Notes: generated by a model not told the origin, from the letters alone. A stretch of 64,000 bases of DNA from Luteibacter sp. Sphag1AF (GCF_014192715.1 NZ_JACHYH010000004.1:62001-126000), one strand, 5' to 3'. Shown: positions 42,656-52,782, counted from the first letter of the stretch. Numbers and translations are program-made.

Positions 42656-43321
42656 TCATCGAACGAGGATATCCTCGAAGAATGCACCTACCGGCAATGA
42701 CGGATGGGCAATCTGGATTTCCAGAATCCACAGACCTCCCGTGGGCGAGGACGAAAAGTCTCCCAGGTCGCCTGCTCGCCAGATGGCGTGGGGGAAATCG
42801 CCGACCCGGTGACCCTTCGTCTCGTGGTTCAAAACCCAGCCCATGTCCGCCGCCCGCTGTGAGGCCACGTCATAAAGTGCCTGCCCCGTCGTGCCACGTT
42901 CCCGCCACTCTGCTGCGACCTGGTCGAAGATGTGGCGTGCTGCGGCGGCACAGGCAAGCGCTACCGGGTCACTTCCTGTCGTGAACGTGTCGCCGACATC
43001 GCCCTCGTGCCCTTCGAACACCAGGCCAAGATCAACGAAGAAGATGTCGTTCTCGCCCAGCACGGTGTCAGGCTCCGAACGCTCACGGAATGTCTTGAGA
43101 GTATTCGCGCCAAAACGCACGATGCTCGGATGCCATATGCGTTCGGCATCTGACGACGCAATGATGTCAGTGGCCAGCTGACGCGCCTCTTCTTCGCGCA
43201 TGCCAGGACGAATGGACGACGCGATGTCCTGAAGTACGCGCCAGCTTCCATCGCGTGCGGCCAGCATGGAAGCCGCGGAGAAACGTTCGCCGACGCGTTC
43301 CTGCGGAGCGATGGTGGTCAT
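42656..43321 (-). CDS. M24-family metallopeptidase
   Basis: 221-residue aminopeptidase/prolidase-like protein lacking the usual N-terminal domain. Metal ligands are seen as FFVDLG, DVGDTF, GHRVGDFPH and the Glu in LEIQIAHP and FFEDILV. Substrate unknown. Its ATG overlaps the stop of the response-regulator gene by 4 bp, so the two are co-translated, an unusual pairing for a peptidase of this type. Confidence 0.86.
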   Translation of the reverse strand: MTTIAPQERVGERFSAASMLAARDGSWRVLQDIASSIRPGMREEEARQLATDIIASSDAERIWHPSIVRFGANTLKTFRERSEPDTVLGENDIFFVDLGLVFEGHEGDVGDTFTTGSDPVALACAAAARHIFDQVAAEWRERGTTGQALYDVASQRAADMGWVLNHETKGHRVGDFPHAIWRAGDLGDFSSSPTGGLWILEIQIAHPSLPVGAFFEDILVR

Positions 43322-43959
43322 GATGCAATACCCCGTTCACGTGCATATTCGGAAAGCCGACTGTCGTGATCCACACCAAGCTTGCGCATGGCATCGCGCT
43401 TCTGACGACTGACGGTTTTGACACTGCGACTCAACCGCTCAGCGATCTGGGTAATCGACATGCCGCCTACATACAGACGCACCACTTCGATTTCCCGGGC
43501 GGAAAGCCGGGTTTCTTCTTCGGACGCGGGCCGCACGCCATGCACCTCAAACTGGGCACGAATGGACTCACTGGTATATATCCGTCCCATGGCCACGTGA
43601 CGCACGGCAACAGGCACTTCCTTCAATGGCGAGCGCTTGTCACAAAGCCCCTGAGCGCCGCGCTGACGCATCGCCTGAAGCACAGCCATGTTGTTGACCA
43701 TGGTGAGCACGACGATAGGCAGCCTGGGAAAGCGTCGGCGAACGAGGTCAATCAATGACAGTCCATCGCTATGCGTGCTGCCAGGCATTGAGAAGTCGGT
43801 AACCAGGATATCGCAGGGGCGGTTGGCCAGCATGTCGACCAATTGATCGCCGTTGGCGGCCTCACCGACCACCTCGAAATCACCGGAAACCTCGAGCGCA
43901 GCCCGGGTGCCCATGAGTACGACCGGATGGTCGTCAGCAATGATTACTCGCAGAGCCAT
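43318..43959 (-). CDS. response regulator with LuxR-type helix-turn-helix (EvgA/RcsB-like)
   Basis: 213-residue transcription factor. The receiver domain has ADDHP and phospho-acceptor Asp in ILVTDFSMPG; the helix-turn-helix is LSAREIEVVRLYVGGMSITQIAERLSRSVKTVSRQKRDAMRKLG. It lies divergent from the large hybrid kinase, 112 bp away, as EvgA does from EvgS-like kinases in related genomes. The next gene in its operon is the M24 peptidase. Confidence 0.92.
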   Translation of the reverse strand: MALRVIIADDHPVVLMGTRAALEVSGDFEVVGEAANGDQLVDMLANRPCDILVTDFSMPGSTHSDGLSLIDLVRRRFPRLPIVVLTMVNNMAVLQAMRQRGAQGLCDKRSPLKEVPVAVRHVAMGRIYTSESIRAQFEVHGVRPASEEETRLSAREIEVVRLYVGGMSITQIAERLSRSVKTVSRQKRDAMRKLGVDHDSRLSEYARERGIAS

Positions 43960-44071
43960 TCTTTCCCTCGCCCGACCGGATTGTGGCCGCTACTCTCCAT
44001 GAGTACGTGTAATTCGTCGTACGATGATCCCCGAGATTACAGCAACCTTCGCTCGTGGTCGAAGGGCCGTC

Positions 44072-47000
44072 ATGTCTTTATTGAAATACATCTTCGTCAT
44101 CGTCCTTCTTTGTGTTGCATCGGCAGCAAATGCGACCGTGGCAGACCTGCGCCCGGACGAAAAGGCGTGGCTCGCCCAACATCCAGTCATCGAAGCGGGA
44201 AGCTACGCCGAAGGTTTCGCACCCTTCGAGATGGAGCGAGCCGGCCATATGGAAGGTGTCGCTCCGAATTATCTTAGAGAACTTGCACGAAGACTCGGCA
44301 TCGAAGTGCGCTTCAAGGTCTATCCCACATGGAGTGACGCGTTGCGTGCCGCGCGCGCGGGTCAAATCGACGTGTTGATGAATGTCACACCGACTCCCGA
44401 TCGAGCAGCCTATCTGCTGTTTGGACAGCCTTACTTCGAGCAGATGCCCGTCGTCATTACACGACGATCCGATACCACGGTGACACATTTCAGCGACCTG
44501 AAAGGTCGAACAGTAGCCACACAGAGAGGCTATGCAGAGGCGGAAACGATTTCACGCTACGTACCGGACGTGAATATCGTAGAGGCGGCAACAGGAGCCG
44601 AAGCGCTTCGCATGGTGGCCTCATCCAGGGCTGACGCCACCGTAGACGACCCCGACGCAGCGCGGGCAGCCATCGCTGCCGAACATCTTGAGGATCAGCT
44701 GCAAATCGGCCCCGTTGCTGCGTTGCCCATTTCAACACTGGCGTTCGCTGTACCGCGCGACAAGGATCGCGCGCCTCTGCTGTCGGCGCTGGACCGGGCC
44801 TCCGCCACGCTTTCCGCACAGGATCATGCGCGGCTTCGCGCTCCCTGGGTGGGGGGCGAAGCCGCGCATGTGACAGCGCCCACTGGCGTTCCGCTCACGG
44901 ATGCGGAACGCCAGTGGCTGTCCAGACTTCCTGCATTACGCGTCGGCATTGATCCGGCAGCAGGTCCGATCACGATGACCAACGGCCAGGGACAAGCCGA
45001 GGGTATCGGTGCGGATTACCTGGCAGAAATTTCCCGCGCACTCGGCATCGAAACCACCTTTATTCCTACGCCCGACTGGGCGGTCACCCGGCGGCTTGTC
45101 GAGCGCGGCGATATCGATCTTTTGCCTTCCGCATCCCCCTTTGGTGATCTACCTGATCAACCCTTCGATTTCTCGACGCCTTATCTTGAGTTCCCCGTGA
45201 TGATCGTGACCCGCGAGGGGCGACCCACGATGTCCGGACTTGCGGAGCTGGCCGGACTGCGTGTTGCTGCCAACGTCATGAAGCCGCCGATTGCCGCAGC
45301 AACACGGCAATTGCAGCAATCCACGCTGGTACCAGTGCAGAGCACGGCTCAGGGCCTTGCCGCCGTAGCTGATGGACGGGCGGATGCGTTCATCGGTGAT
45401 ATCGCCACCAGCGAATACATCATGCGGCGCGACTATCCCGGGCGTCTGAAATTCGCTGCACCCACGGGCGAAATTGCCGTGTATACCGTTGGCGTTCGCC
45501 ACGAGTACGCGCCGCTTGTTCCGCTGATCAATCGCGTGCTTCGACACATGTCGGATCGGCGCAGTCGGGAAATTCGCAACGCGTGGCTTTCGTCGGAGTA
45601 CACGTACGGCGGATCGTGGACTGCCATCGCCCGCAAGACCATGCCGGTGATCCTGCTCGTGCTGACGTTGCTCGCGGTCATCTCCTACGCGTATCTGCGG
45701 CTGCGTCGTGAAACACGCAAGCGCATGGCCACCGAGGCACAGTTGGCGGACGTCACCCGGCACATCCCCGCTGTGGTGTACCGATGCCGGTATTACGACG
45801 ATGGGCGACTGGAGTTCCTGTATGTAGGCGGAAATCCCGTACCTATTTTTGGAATATCCGCCGACGTGTTCATCCAGGACGAACGCCTGGCGTTCGCCCG
45901 CATCGAACCCGCCGATCAGCCGCTGCTGATGGCTGAGGTCGCCCGCGCCGCCACGACGATCACACCCATCAAGGCAGTGATGCGCATCCGCGACACCGAC
46001 CCGGTGCGCTGGGTGGCGTCGCATGCCACGCCAAGTCGTACAGGCAATGCTGTCGATTTCACGGGCTATTGGGTGGATGTGACCCACGAACGGCAGCAGG
46101 CAGAGCAGCTCGAAGCAGCGCGCGATCTGGCAGAGTCCGCCACGCGTGCGAAAAGCGAATTCCTGGCGACCATGAGCCATGAGATACGCACTCCGATGAA
46201 CGGTGTCATCGGCATGCTGGAGCTTATGGGCGACACGCCCCTGGATGCCCGGCAGCGACGCATGCTGGGTACCGTGGAAACCTCGGCGGCGGCGCTGCTG
46301 CAGATTCTTGATGACGTGCTGGATGTGTCGCGCATTGAAGCCGGGCGCCTGTCCATCGAGCGTACGCCCGTGGATTTGCGGGCGCTGCTGACAGGTGTTC
46401 ACGACCTGATGGCAGGTCAGGCGCAAAGCAAAGGCCTGCAATTTGAAACCACCGTGGACGACGCGCTCGCACCACGGGTTCTTACAGACGGTGTGCGTGT
46501 GCGGCAGGTCCTGTTGAATCTTGTCAGCAATGCACTCAAGTTCACTGCAAGCGGCAGCGTCCGCGTTGAACTGACAGTCACGGCCACTTACAACTCGCGG
46601 CAGAGCCTGTCGCTTGTCGTCAGCGACACAGGCATCGGCGTCACCCCTGAGCAGGCCCGACGGCTGTTTGAGCCCTTCAGCCAGGCCGAATCATCCACAA
46701 CGCGACGTTACGGCGGAAGCGGGCTTGGCCTCGCCATCTCCCGGCAGCTGGTGGAGCTGCTGGGCGGCAGCATTCGCATGGAAAGCCAGCCAGACGTGGG
46801 AACGCGCCTCCTGGTGTTGCTGGACGTCGACATCGCCGGAAACGCCACGGCCGCCATCCCCGAGAGGGCGTCTTCTGCCGCGCCTGCACCGACCGTGGCC
46901 ATGCCGCGCCCGCTGCACGTGCTGGTAGCCGAAGACAATCCGGTCAATCAGGCGCTGGTTGCCGCGCAGCTGGAAAAGCTGGGGCATACGAGCCATGTGG

Positions 47001-47638
47001 TCAGCAATGGCGAGGAAGCGCTCGCCGCGTATCGCGCGCATTCCTACGACCTGCTGGTCACGGACTGTCATATGCCGGAGATGGATGGCTACGAACTGGC
47101 CAGGGCCATCCGGCAAGACGAGGCATCCACGGGCCGGCATCTGCGCATCGTGGCCATGACCGCCAATGCCCTGGCTGGCGCCCGCCAGCGCTGCCACGAC
47201 GCAGGGATGGACGACTACCTGGCCAAGCCCTTTCGCAGTGCCGATCTTGGCGCCATTCTCGGCGTTTCCAGCGACATGACCGCTCCCGCGACCGCCCTCT
47301 CATGGAACGAGGCAGAGCTGCTCGACACTTTCGGAAGTGCCGCGGTGGTGAAAGCGCTGGCGTCCCGCTTTGCTTCAACAGCACGGACGGAATTGGCCAC
47401 GCTCGCAAGTCTCATAAAGAACAGAGACAGCGCCGCGGCGGCAGACTGGCTGCACCGCATGGCGGGCGGGATGCGCGTGTTCGGCAAGTCCGCAGCCGCC
47501 GACGAGGCGGAGTTCCTGGAGCACGCACTCCGGCTGAACGAAGGGTCGGATATCTGGGAACGTCTCGCCGCATTTGACGAGGTGCTAAGTCGACATCTGA
47601 CGGACCTGAGCGATTTCGCCGACTCAATGCTCGACTGA
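44072..47638 (+). CDS. hybrid sensor histidine kinase, EvgS-like phosphorelay
   Basis: 1188-residue inner-membrane kinase. Order: signal peptide (residues 1-21), two periplasmic SBP-bac-3 sensing domains (about 30-260 and 275-505), TM (about 527-545), PAS (about 570-690), HisKA with H703 in [11 protein letters not shown], HATPase ([25 protein letters not shown]), receiver with D998 ([11 protein letters not shown]) and Hpt with H1128 (DWLHRMAGG). The relay would run His703 to Asp998 to His1128 to the divergent regulator. I use ATG 44072 because it begins the signal peptide; the frame extends to 44024. The ligand is unknown; the two binding domains suggest amino acids or a metabolite. Confidence 0.93.
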   Translation: MSLLKYIFVIVLLCVASAANATVADLRPDEKAWLAQHPVIEAGSYAEGFAPFEMERAGHMEGVAPNYLRELARRLGIEVRFKVYPTWSDALRAARAGQIDVLMNVTPTPDRAAYLLFGQPYFEQMPVVITRRSDTTVTHFSDLKGRTVATQRGYAEAETISRYVPDVNIVEAATGAEALRMVASSRADATVDDPDAARAAIAAEHLEDQLQIGPVAALPISTLAFAVPRDKDRAPLLSALDRASATLSAQDHARLRAPWVGGEAAHVTAPTGVPLTDAERQWLSRLPALRVGIDPAAGPITMTNGQGQAEGIGADYLAEISRALGIETTFIPTPDWAVTRRLVERGDIDLLPSASPFGDLPDQPFDFSTPYLEFPVMIVTREGRPTMSGLAELAGLRVAANVMKPPIAAATRQLQQSTLVPVQSTAQGLAAVADGRADAFIGDIATSEYIMRRDYPGRLKFAAPTGEIAVYTVGVRHEYAPLVPLINRVLRHMSDRRSREIRNAWLSSEYTYGGSWTAIARKTMPVILLVLTLLAVISYAYLRLRRETRKRMATEAQLADVTRHIPAVVYRCRYYDDGRLEFLYVGGNPVPIFGISADVFIQDERLAFARIEPADQPLLMAEVARAATTITPIKAVMRIRDTDPVRWVASHATPSRTGNAVDFTGYWVDVTHERQQAEQLEAARDLAESATRAKSEFLATMSHEIRTPMNGVIGMLELMGDTPLDARQRRMLGTVETSAAALLQILDDVLDVSRIEAGRLSIERTPVDLRALLTGVHDLMAGQAQSKGLQFETTVDDALAPRVLTDGVRVRQVLLNLVSNALKFTASGSVRVELTVTATYNSRQSLSLVVSDTGIGVTPEQARRLFEPFSQAESSTTRRYGGSGLGLAISRQLVELLGGSIRMESQPDVGTRLLVLLDVDIAGNATAAIPERASSAAPAPTVAMPRPLHVLVAEDNPVNQALVAAQLEKLGHTSHVVSNGEEALAAYRAHSYDLLVTDCHMPEMDGYELARAIRQDEASTGRHLRIVAMTANALAGARQRCHDAGMDDYLAKPFRSADLGAILGVSSDMTAPATALSWNEAELLDTFGSAAVVKALASRFASTARTELATLASLIKNRDSAAAADWLHRMAGGMRVFGKSAAADEAEFLEHALRLNEGSDIWERLAAFDEVLSRHLTDLSDFADSMLD

Positions 47639-47674
47639 ATGGGACGCCGATATCAGGAAAATTCGTCCGATTTT

Positions 47675-47695
47675 TAAGATTTATCTTATTTTTTT
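47675..47695 (+). terminator. AT-rich terminator after the kinase gene
   Basis: TAAGAT/ATCTTA forms a 6-bp stem with a TT loop followed by seven T. All stem pairs are A-T or G-C-poor, so it is weaker than others in the window. It lies 37 bp beyond the kinase stop. Confidence 0.5.
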
Positions 47696-47767
47696 GATCG
47701 ACCGAGCCCTTGATCCTTGGTGGCCTGCGCGCACTTCCGTCCGCGCCCCTGGCCTCAAGGAGGCGTC

Positions 47768-47989
47768 GTGCTCAACTCATCCATTGATTATCACGTCACC
47801 GACGTCGGCGGCGCCTGGGGCATCTTTCGGGGTGAAGCCCAGATCGGCGTGCGGCAGTGTCCGTGCGACGCCATCGCATTCGCCAACTTTTTTGCCGATT
47901 GGGAAAGCCTGTCGTCCAGGCGTCGGGTCAACGTGCTGAGTGACCCGGATCTGCACCACACGCTGCGCAGCTATCGCGCCAACGCCTGA
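47768..47989 (+). CDS. small hypothetical protein
   Basis: 73 residues from GTG 47768, behind a perfect AAGGAGG (47757-47763). The protein is soluble (SIDYHVTDVGGAWGIFRGE, then GVRQCPCDAIAFANFFADWESL) with two Cys two residues apart and no known domain. A stand-alone gene between the kinase terminator and the convergent DUF2383-like gene. The strong ribosome site is good evidence that it is translated. Confidence 0.65.
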   Translation: MLNSSIDYHVTDVGGAWGIFRGEAQIGVRQCPCDAIAFANFFADWESLSSRRRVNVLSDPDLHHTLRSYRANA

Positions 47990-47990
47990 T

Positions 47991-48428
47991 TCAGGGGCCC
48001 GCCGCCCGGCCTACGCTGGTCATGTCCAGGTGCAGCAGGCGAAGACGGGCAATATGGCGGGAAACAAGCGCCCGATCCGCCGATGTGGCTTCCAGCTTCA
48101 GGAAGGCGCCGAGCAGGCGGCGCTCCATGTGCTCCAGCGAGCGCACGTACGACATGTCAGGGTCGCTGGACAGACGAACCGACGCCTCCATCACCGTGCG
48201 ACGGACGCCACTGACGCCTGCGTTGGCCGCCTGCGCCGCCCGACCGCCGGCTGCGCCTACTTCGCGCTGCAAATCTGCCGCGATTCCGGTTAACGCATCG
48301 GCCGATTCTTCAAGAATGACGCGGAGGCCAGGCTCACGGACACCGCGGGCTGCCTGTTGATACAGGTCGCGATCCCCGATTACCCGGCGAATCAAAGCAT
48401 TGAGTACGCGAATCGAAGACCGTTCCAT
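47991..48428 (-). CDS. DUF2383 / four-helix-bundle protein (PA2169-like)
   Basis: 145 residues from ATG 48428 (MERSSIRVLNALIRRVIGDRDLYQ). An all-helical protein with the Leu/Glu pattern of the PA2169 four-helix-bundle family (ferritin-like fold): VLNALIRRVIGDRDLYQQAA, ILEESADALTGIAADLQREVG, SYVRSLEHMERRLLGAFLKL. Members occur in stress-related genes of proteobacteria; function unproved. It ends 2 bp from the convergent 73-residue gene. Confidence 0.68.
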   Translation of the reverse strand: MERSSIRVLNALIRRVIGDRDLYQQAARGVREPGLRVILEESADALTGIAADLQREVGAAGGRAAQAANAGVSGVRRTVMEASVRLSSDPDMSYVRSLEHMERRLLGAFLKLEATSADRALVSRHIARLRLLHLDMTSVGRAAGP

Positions 48429-48494
48429 GGACCAAACGTTAGTCCTTTCGGACTTAGCGGCTGCTAAACGGAGCGGCCGCCGGTCAGCCAACGG

Positions 48495-49250
48495 TCATTG
48501 ACCGGTATCGGTTTCGATCAACTGCAAAGGCTGACCGCGACTATCCCGAATGCCCGACTGCAGTTCGGCAAGCTGGCGGACGCTTGGGCAAAGCGCCTGC
48601 ACGCGTGGTCGCAACTGGCTTTCAAGCTGAGCGACGATGCGATCCTGCCCGCTCGTCAGCGAACCTACCCGGTCGCGAAGCGCGGCAGCGCCGTTCAGGT
48701 CGCCCGTCATGGCAAGGTTCATGGCCTGATTGCCCACATCCTGAGTGAGGATCGGCGCAATATCGGACACGATCTGATTGGCGTACTCGCGCATGGCCGC
48801 CTCCTGCCAGTCCCTGCTGCTATGACTTACGGCGATGCGCTGACGAATCTCGGCCACCCGGGCGTTCAGCACCCGATCCAGCTCGCCGCTGGCCACGGCG
48901 TCCGGAGCGGCGGTAGCTGCCTCGCGGCGTACCGCCTGTGCGGCCAACCCGATGCCATCGGAGGCCAGCGCCCGCACGCGGGGCAGCAAATCGCGCAACT
49001 GCCGTTCAAACAGCGCGACGCGATCTTCTTCGTCCGGACGCAAGGTGACCCGGGCACCGTCCGTGGTGAGCGAGCCATCGCGCATGATGACCTGGCGAGG
49101 TGCATTCACCCCCCGGTCGAACACCACGTTGGCATTGTTGATGGTGACATCGTACGTACTGGCCACGTGGCAAACGGCGGAGAGATCTTCGGCGCTGGCG
49201 TGAAACGCGGCCAGCGCGAGGGCGACAGCAAGTACCCGACGTGGCTTCAT
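48495..49250 (-). CDS. DUF2884 family periplasmic protein
   Basis: 251 residues with signal peptide (KPRRVLAVALALAAFHASA). It has the same layout as the 272-residue paralogue at 41721: CHVASTYDVTINNANVVFDRGVNAPRQVIMRDGSL then a long helical region (VRREAATAAPDAVASGELDRVLN) ending LRPRVQALCPSVRQLAELQ. The two share the Cys-Val pattern at both ends but low overall identity. Function unknown. Confidence 0.8.
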   Translation of the reverse strand: MKPRRVLAVALALAAFHASAEDLSAVCHVASTYDVTINNANVVFDRGVNAPRQVIMRDGSLTTDGARVTLRPDEEDRVALFERQLRDLLPRVRALASDGIGLAAQAVRREAATAAPDAVASGELDRVLNARVAEIRQRIAVSHSSRDWQEAAMREYANQIVSDIAPILTQDVGNQAMNLAMTGDLNGAAALRDRVGSLTSGQDRIVAQLESQLRPRVQALCPSVRQLAELQSGIRDSRGQPLQLIETDTGQ

Positions 49251-49308
49251 GGAAACTCCGGAGCAAAGTCCTTCGATAGCGGGCGCATCGCCAACGGGCG
49301 CTGAATCC

Positions 49309-49845
49309 TCAGCCCGACGTCATCTCAAATTGCGCACGCACTGGCGCGCGGCCCAGCTGCCAGATCAACCAGCCGAGCAACGGTACCGAGATCGCCTTGA
49401 GGATGCCGCTGGTCAGAATGATCGCCCGCGCATAACCCACAGCCGCAATGGCCTCAGGCGGAAGCGTTCCGCCCGTCATGAGCGCTGTGAGTTCAAAGCA
49501 CTGCCTGAAAGCCAGCCCTGCGGTGACGGCTGCCCATACGAGGAGCACGGCTGATACAACGCGCATGCCGTTGCGCGCCCATGGCCGCCAGCGCAGCGCG
49601 GCCAGGCACATGACGATCACGATGAACGCAAAGACGGCATACCCCACCGCCCAGGCCAGCGCCACCCGCGGATCGGGCGTGCCCGGCACGTTGGCCAGGC
49701 CTTCCATCATGTTGCCTACCATCATCACGGAGCGCACGTTGAGGATGAAGCCAACGCCTGCCAGCAACATGACCAGCCAGGTGACCATGCGCCAGGCCGC
49801 GAACGGCCGGGCGCGCTTCTGAGCCTTGTTTGCGGCAAGAACCAT
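49309..49845 (-). CDS. hypothetical inner-membrane protein
   Basis: 178 residues with four hydrophobic helices (MVTWLVMLLAGVGFILNV, ALAWAVGYAVFAFIVIVMCLAAL, VVSAVLLVWAAVTAGLAF, AIILTSGILKAISVPLLGWLIWQL). No motif or family recognised. Its ATG shares its last base with the stop of the peroxiredoxin gene upstream, so the two are co-transcribed. Confidence 0.7.
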   Translation of the reverse strand: MVLAANKAQKRARPFAAWRMVTWLVMLLAGVGFILNVRSVMMVGNMMEGLANVPGTPDPRVALAWAVGYAVFAFIVIVMCLAALRWRPWARNGMRVVSAVLLVWAAVTAGLAFRQCFELTALMTGGTLPPEAIAAVGYARAIILTSGILKAISVPLLGWLIWQLGRAPVRAQFEMTSG

Positions 49846-50369
49846 CAGGCGTTCGCCGCCTTCAGGGAGGCCAGGTCAGCAAGGACCTGCGCGGAATTCT
49901 TCTCCGGGTCCACGTCCTTGTAGATCTTCACGATCTTGCCAGCCGGGTCGATAAGGAAAGTTTCGCGGCGTGCGTACTTCATGCCCAGCTTGCTGGTCAG
50001 CACGTCGTACTTCTGCGCCACCGAGCCGTCGGCATCGGACAGCAACGGGAAGGGGACGTGGTACTTCTCGGCGAATTCGGCATGCGACTTCACATCGTCG
50101 AGGCTCACACCCAGCACCGTGGCGCCGGCCTTGTGCAGCCTGGCGATGTCGTCACGGAAGGTGCAGACCTCGGTCGTGCAGCCGGGCGTAAAATCTTTCG
50201 GATAGAAATAGACGACGAGCCACTGTCCCTTGTGAGTGTCGAGCGTGTGCCACTCGCCCTTCTGGTCCTGCAGGCGGAAGTCGGGCGCCTGCTGACCGAC
50301 GGCGGGCTCAGCGGCCCAGGCGGAAACAGCAACGAAGGCAAATGCCAGGAAAGCGATGAGTCGACGCAT
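49845..50369 (-). CDS. peroxiredoxin, PrxQ/BCP type, secreted
   Basis: 174-residue thiol peroxidase that reduces hydroperoxides. A signal peptide (RRLIAFLAFAFVAVSAWA) sends it to the periplasm. Peroxidatic C64 is in TPGCTTEVC, with a candidate resolving C69 five residues later, the PrxQ arrangement. FPLLSDADGSVAQKYDV and RRETFLIDPAGKI complete the fold. I use ATG 50369 at the signal peptide. The next gene in the transcript is the four-TM membrane protein. Confidence 0.9.
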   Translation of the reverse strand: MRRLIAFLAFAFVAVSAWAAEPAVGQQAPDFRLQDQKGEWHTLDTHKGQWLVVYFYPKDFTPGCTTEVCTFRDDIARLHKAGATVLGVSLDDVKSHAEFAEKYHVPFPLLSDADGSVAQKYDVLTSKLGMKYARRETFLIDPAGKIVKIYKDVDPEKNSAQVLADLASLKAANA

Positions 50370-50450
50370 GGGGAAACCTCGCAGGTGTGGGAACGCGGAC
50401 ACGAAGTGTAGCGTCAAGCCTTACCGTCCCGCAGGGCCGCACCCCATGAC

Positions 50451-50484
50451 ATAAAAGAAAGGGGCGCCGAATGAGGCACCCCTT
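50451..50484 (-). terminator. terminator of the secreted glycine-rich protein gene
   Basis: On the minus strand GGGGTGCC pairs with GGCGCCCC around a 6-nt loop, followed by TTTCTTTT. It lies 26 bp beyond the stop of the gene at 50510 (minus strand). Confidence 0.75.
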
Positions 50485-50509
50485 TCCCATTCCGCCGTCA
50501 GGGCAGAAA

Positions 50510-50962
50510 TTACTTCACACGGGTGATCGTGAACTTACCCACGTCGACACCGAGGTTCACGCCTTCGCCCGTACCGGTGATGGCCAGCGAGACGGTGCCC
50601 TTGGTCATGACGCTGGAGCCTGCGCTCTTGACCACGCCCGCATCGGCATTGGCCGCGACGTAGTCACCGAAGACATCGTTGATGCTCTTCACGTTGGTGA
50701 TGTCGCCCTTGCCATCGTTGATCTGCCACTTGCCTGCGGTGAGGCCACCGCCCCGGACTTCAATCTTGATGTTCGCGGTCTGTCCGTTCTCGCAACGGAC
50801 CTTACCGGCGCCGTCTGCCTTCTTGTAGATGGCCGACCAGCCCTTCAGGTTGAAGTCCATATGGCATTTCAGTGCCGCATCATCCGCCTTGGCGGGCTGT
50901 GCGGAGAAAACGCCGGCTACTGCGAGAGCCAGTACAGCCAAACCCGTCATGCGCTTGATCAT
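50510..50962 (-). CDS. secreted protein, unknown family
   Basis: 150 residues from ATG 50962 behind GGAGAAA. A signal peptide (IKRMTGLAVLALAVAGVFSAQPAKA) precedes a soluble beta-rich, Gly-rich domain (CHMDFNLKGWSAIYKKADGAGKVRC, VRGGGLTAGKWQINDGKG, GTVSLAITGTGEGVNLGVDVGKFTITRV). Two Cys at the start of the domain may form a disulfide. I recognise no family for sure; conserved exported proteins of this kind are common in Xanthomonadales. Confidence 0.7.
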   Translation of the reverse strand: MIKRMTGLAVLALAVAGVFSAQPAKADDAALKCHMDFNLKGWSAIYKKADGAGKVRCENGQTANIKIEVRGGGLTAGKWQINDGKGDITNVKSINDVFGDYVAANADAGVVKSAGSSVMTKGTVSLAITGTGEGVNLGVDVGKFTITRVK

Positions 50963-51164
50963 TTCGTTTCTCCGTTGAAAGTGGCAGGAAGTTGTGGGAG
51001 GGGATTGTCTACTCACGAATGTGAAGAAACCTGCAGGCCGCAAAAGCCTGTTCAGGATCGGCAAGGTTTCGTGGATTTCCCGTCACATCCTGCCCGGTTC
51101 GCACCCGTGCCCGGACTGCGCCTACTATCGGCTCAACAGGCACATTTCAAAGGAAGCGCCATCC

Positions 51165-51581
51165 ATGCCGAAAAATATCCTTGTGGGCTACGACGGCTCG
51201 GACACCGCCCGCCGCGCGTTCCATTTCGCCCTGGAGCTGGCGCGCTGCGCGGGCGCCCGGGTGCGCGTGGTTTCCGTCATTCAGATCGCCGAGGGCGGTC
51301 CCGACGTCGCCACCCTCATGATGAGCGACACCAGCGAGAAGCGGGTCCGCGAACTGATGGCCGAACTGACCAGCATAGAGCCCGACGCCGCCTTACTGGT
51401 GGACCTGGACATCGTGCACGGCAGCCCTGGTGACGCCCTGCTCACCCAGGTCACGCAAAATGGCATCGACCACATCGTCATCGGCCATACAGATCGTGGC
51501 GCCCTCGCCCGCTGGCTGCTCGGCTCGGTATCAACCGATGTACTGGCGAAGGCGCACGTTCCTGTCACGGTCGTTCGATAA
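51165..51581 (+). CDS. universal stress protein (UspA-like)
   Basis: 138-residue USP-fold protein. PKNILVGYDGSDTARRAFHFALELAR is the family N-terminus, and the ATP-binding pattern GHTDRGALARWLLGSVSTDVLAKAHVPVTVV (G-x2-G-x9-G-S/T) is intact, placing it in the nucleotide-binding group. I use ATG 51165; the long upstream frame has no support. Role in stress survival is by family. Confidence 0.9.
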   Translation: MPKNILVGYDGSDTARRAFHFALELARCAGARVRVVSVIQIAEGGPDVATLMMSDTSEKRVRELMAELTSIEPDAALLVDLDIVHGSPGDALLTQVTQNGIDHIVIGHTDRGALARWLLGSVSTDVLAKAHVPVTVVR

Positions 51582-51587
51582 CGCGGC

Positions 51588-52637
51588 TCAGCCTTCCAGC
51601 GTGGCCATGTCGATGACGAAGCGATATTTCACGTCGCTGCGCAGCATGCGCTCGTAAGCCTCGTTGATGTCTGCGATGGCGATTTTCTCAATGTCGCAAA
51701 CAATGCCGTGTTCGGCGCAGAAATCGAGCATTTCCTGCGTCTCGGCGATGCCGCCGATCAGTGAGCCGGCCAGCGAGCGACGGCCGAAGATCAGCGGTGC
51801 GCCGCTCACGGTGGGCGGCGTGTCGGGCAGACCCACCAGAACCATCGCACCTTCACGCTTGAGCATGCCCAGATAGACGTTCAGATCGTGCGGGGCCGAT
51901 ACGGTGTCGAGAATGAAGTCGAACGTGCCAGCGTGCGCTTTCATCGCCTCGGCATCGTTGGAAAGAACCACTTCATTGGCACCCAGACGCATCGCGTCAG
52001 CGCGCTTGGACTCCGACGTGGTGAACTGCACCACGTGTGCGCCGAATGCGTGAGCAAACTTCAGCGCCATGTGGCCAAGACCGCCCAGGCCGATGACGCC
52101 CACCTTGCTGCCCTTGCCTACCTTCCAGTGGCGCAGTGGCGAATAGGTGGTGATGCCGGCGCAAAGCAGGGGAGCAGCGGCCGCGGCATCAAGCTTGTCG
52201 GAAATGCTGAGCACGAACTCCTGGCTGACCACGATGTTGTTGGAGTAACCACCCTGGGTCACGCTGCCATCGTGGCGATCCTTTGCCCCGTAAGTTCCCA
52301 CGAATCCCTTCTCGCAGAACTGTTCAAGGCCTTCGTTGCAGCTGGAGCAGGTACGACACGAATCGACCATGCAACCGACGCCGACCAGATCGCCTTCACG
52401 AAACTTTGTCACACCTGAACCGGTGGCGCGCACTCGGCCGATAATCTCGTGGCCCGGCACCATCGGGAACTCGCCCCGGCCCCATTCGTCACGAATCTGG
52501 TGAAGATCGGAGTGGCAGACGCCGCAATAAAGGATGTCGATCACGACGTCATCGGCACGGGGATCGCGGCGCTCAAAGGCATACGGGGCGAGCGGCGCGT
52601 GGGCTTGGGAAGCCGCGTAACTACGGGTGGGGATCAT
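51588..52637 (-). CDS. zinc-dependent alcohol dehydrogenase (YahK/CAD type)
   Basis: 349-residue NADP(H)-dependent alcohol/aldehyde reductase. Catalytic zinc ligands are in CGVCHSDLH and GHEIIG, the structural zinc cluster is CMVDSCRTCSSCNEGLEQFC, and the nucleotide fold is GLGGLGHMALKFAHAFG. Cofactor preference is by family. Start ATG 52637 (MIPTRSYAAS). It ends 6 bp from the convergent universal stress gene. Confidence 0.92.
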   Translation of the reverse strand: MIPTRSYAASQAHAPLAPYAFERRDPRADDVVIDILYCGVCHSDLHQIRDEWGRGEFPMVPGHEIIGRVRATGSGVTKFREGDLVGVGCMVDSCRTCSSCNEGLEQFCEKGFVGTYGAKDRHDGSVTQGGYSNNIVVSQEFVLSISDKLDAAAAAPLLCAGITTYSPLRHWKVGKGSKVGVIGLGGLGHMALKFAHAFGAHVVQFTTSESKRADAMRLGANEVVLSNDAEAMKAHAGTFDFILDTVSAPHDLNVYLGMLKREGAMVLVGLPDTPPTVSGAPLIFGRRSLAGSLIGGIAETQEMLDFCAEHGIVCDIEKIAIADINEAYERMLRSDVKYRFVIDMATLEG

Positions 52638-52782
52638 GGGGACGTTCCTTTGGGGTTGACGCAAACCCGTATGGTAGCGGCACAGACCTCTTCGACACGT
52701 AGCCACCGGCTGTACGGTTTGTCACAATTCGGTCACTGGCCCCCGGGGGGACCAACGCCGAGCATGGTGAGGAACAAACCGA

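Noticed and set aside
45149-46441. 430-codon minus-strand open frame
   Set aside because: Antisense to the hybrid kinase; no domain signature.
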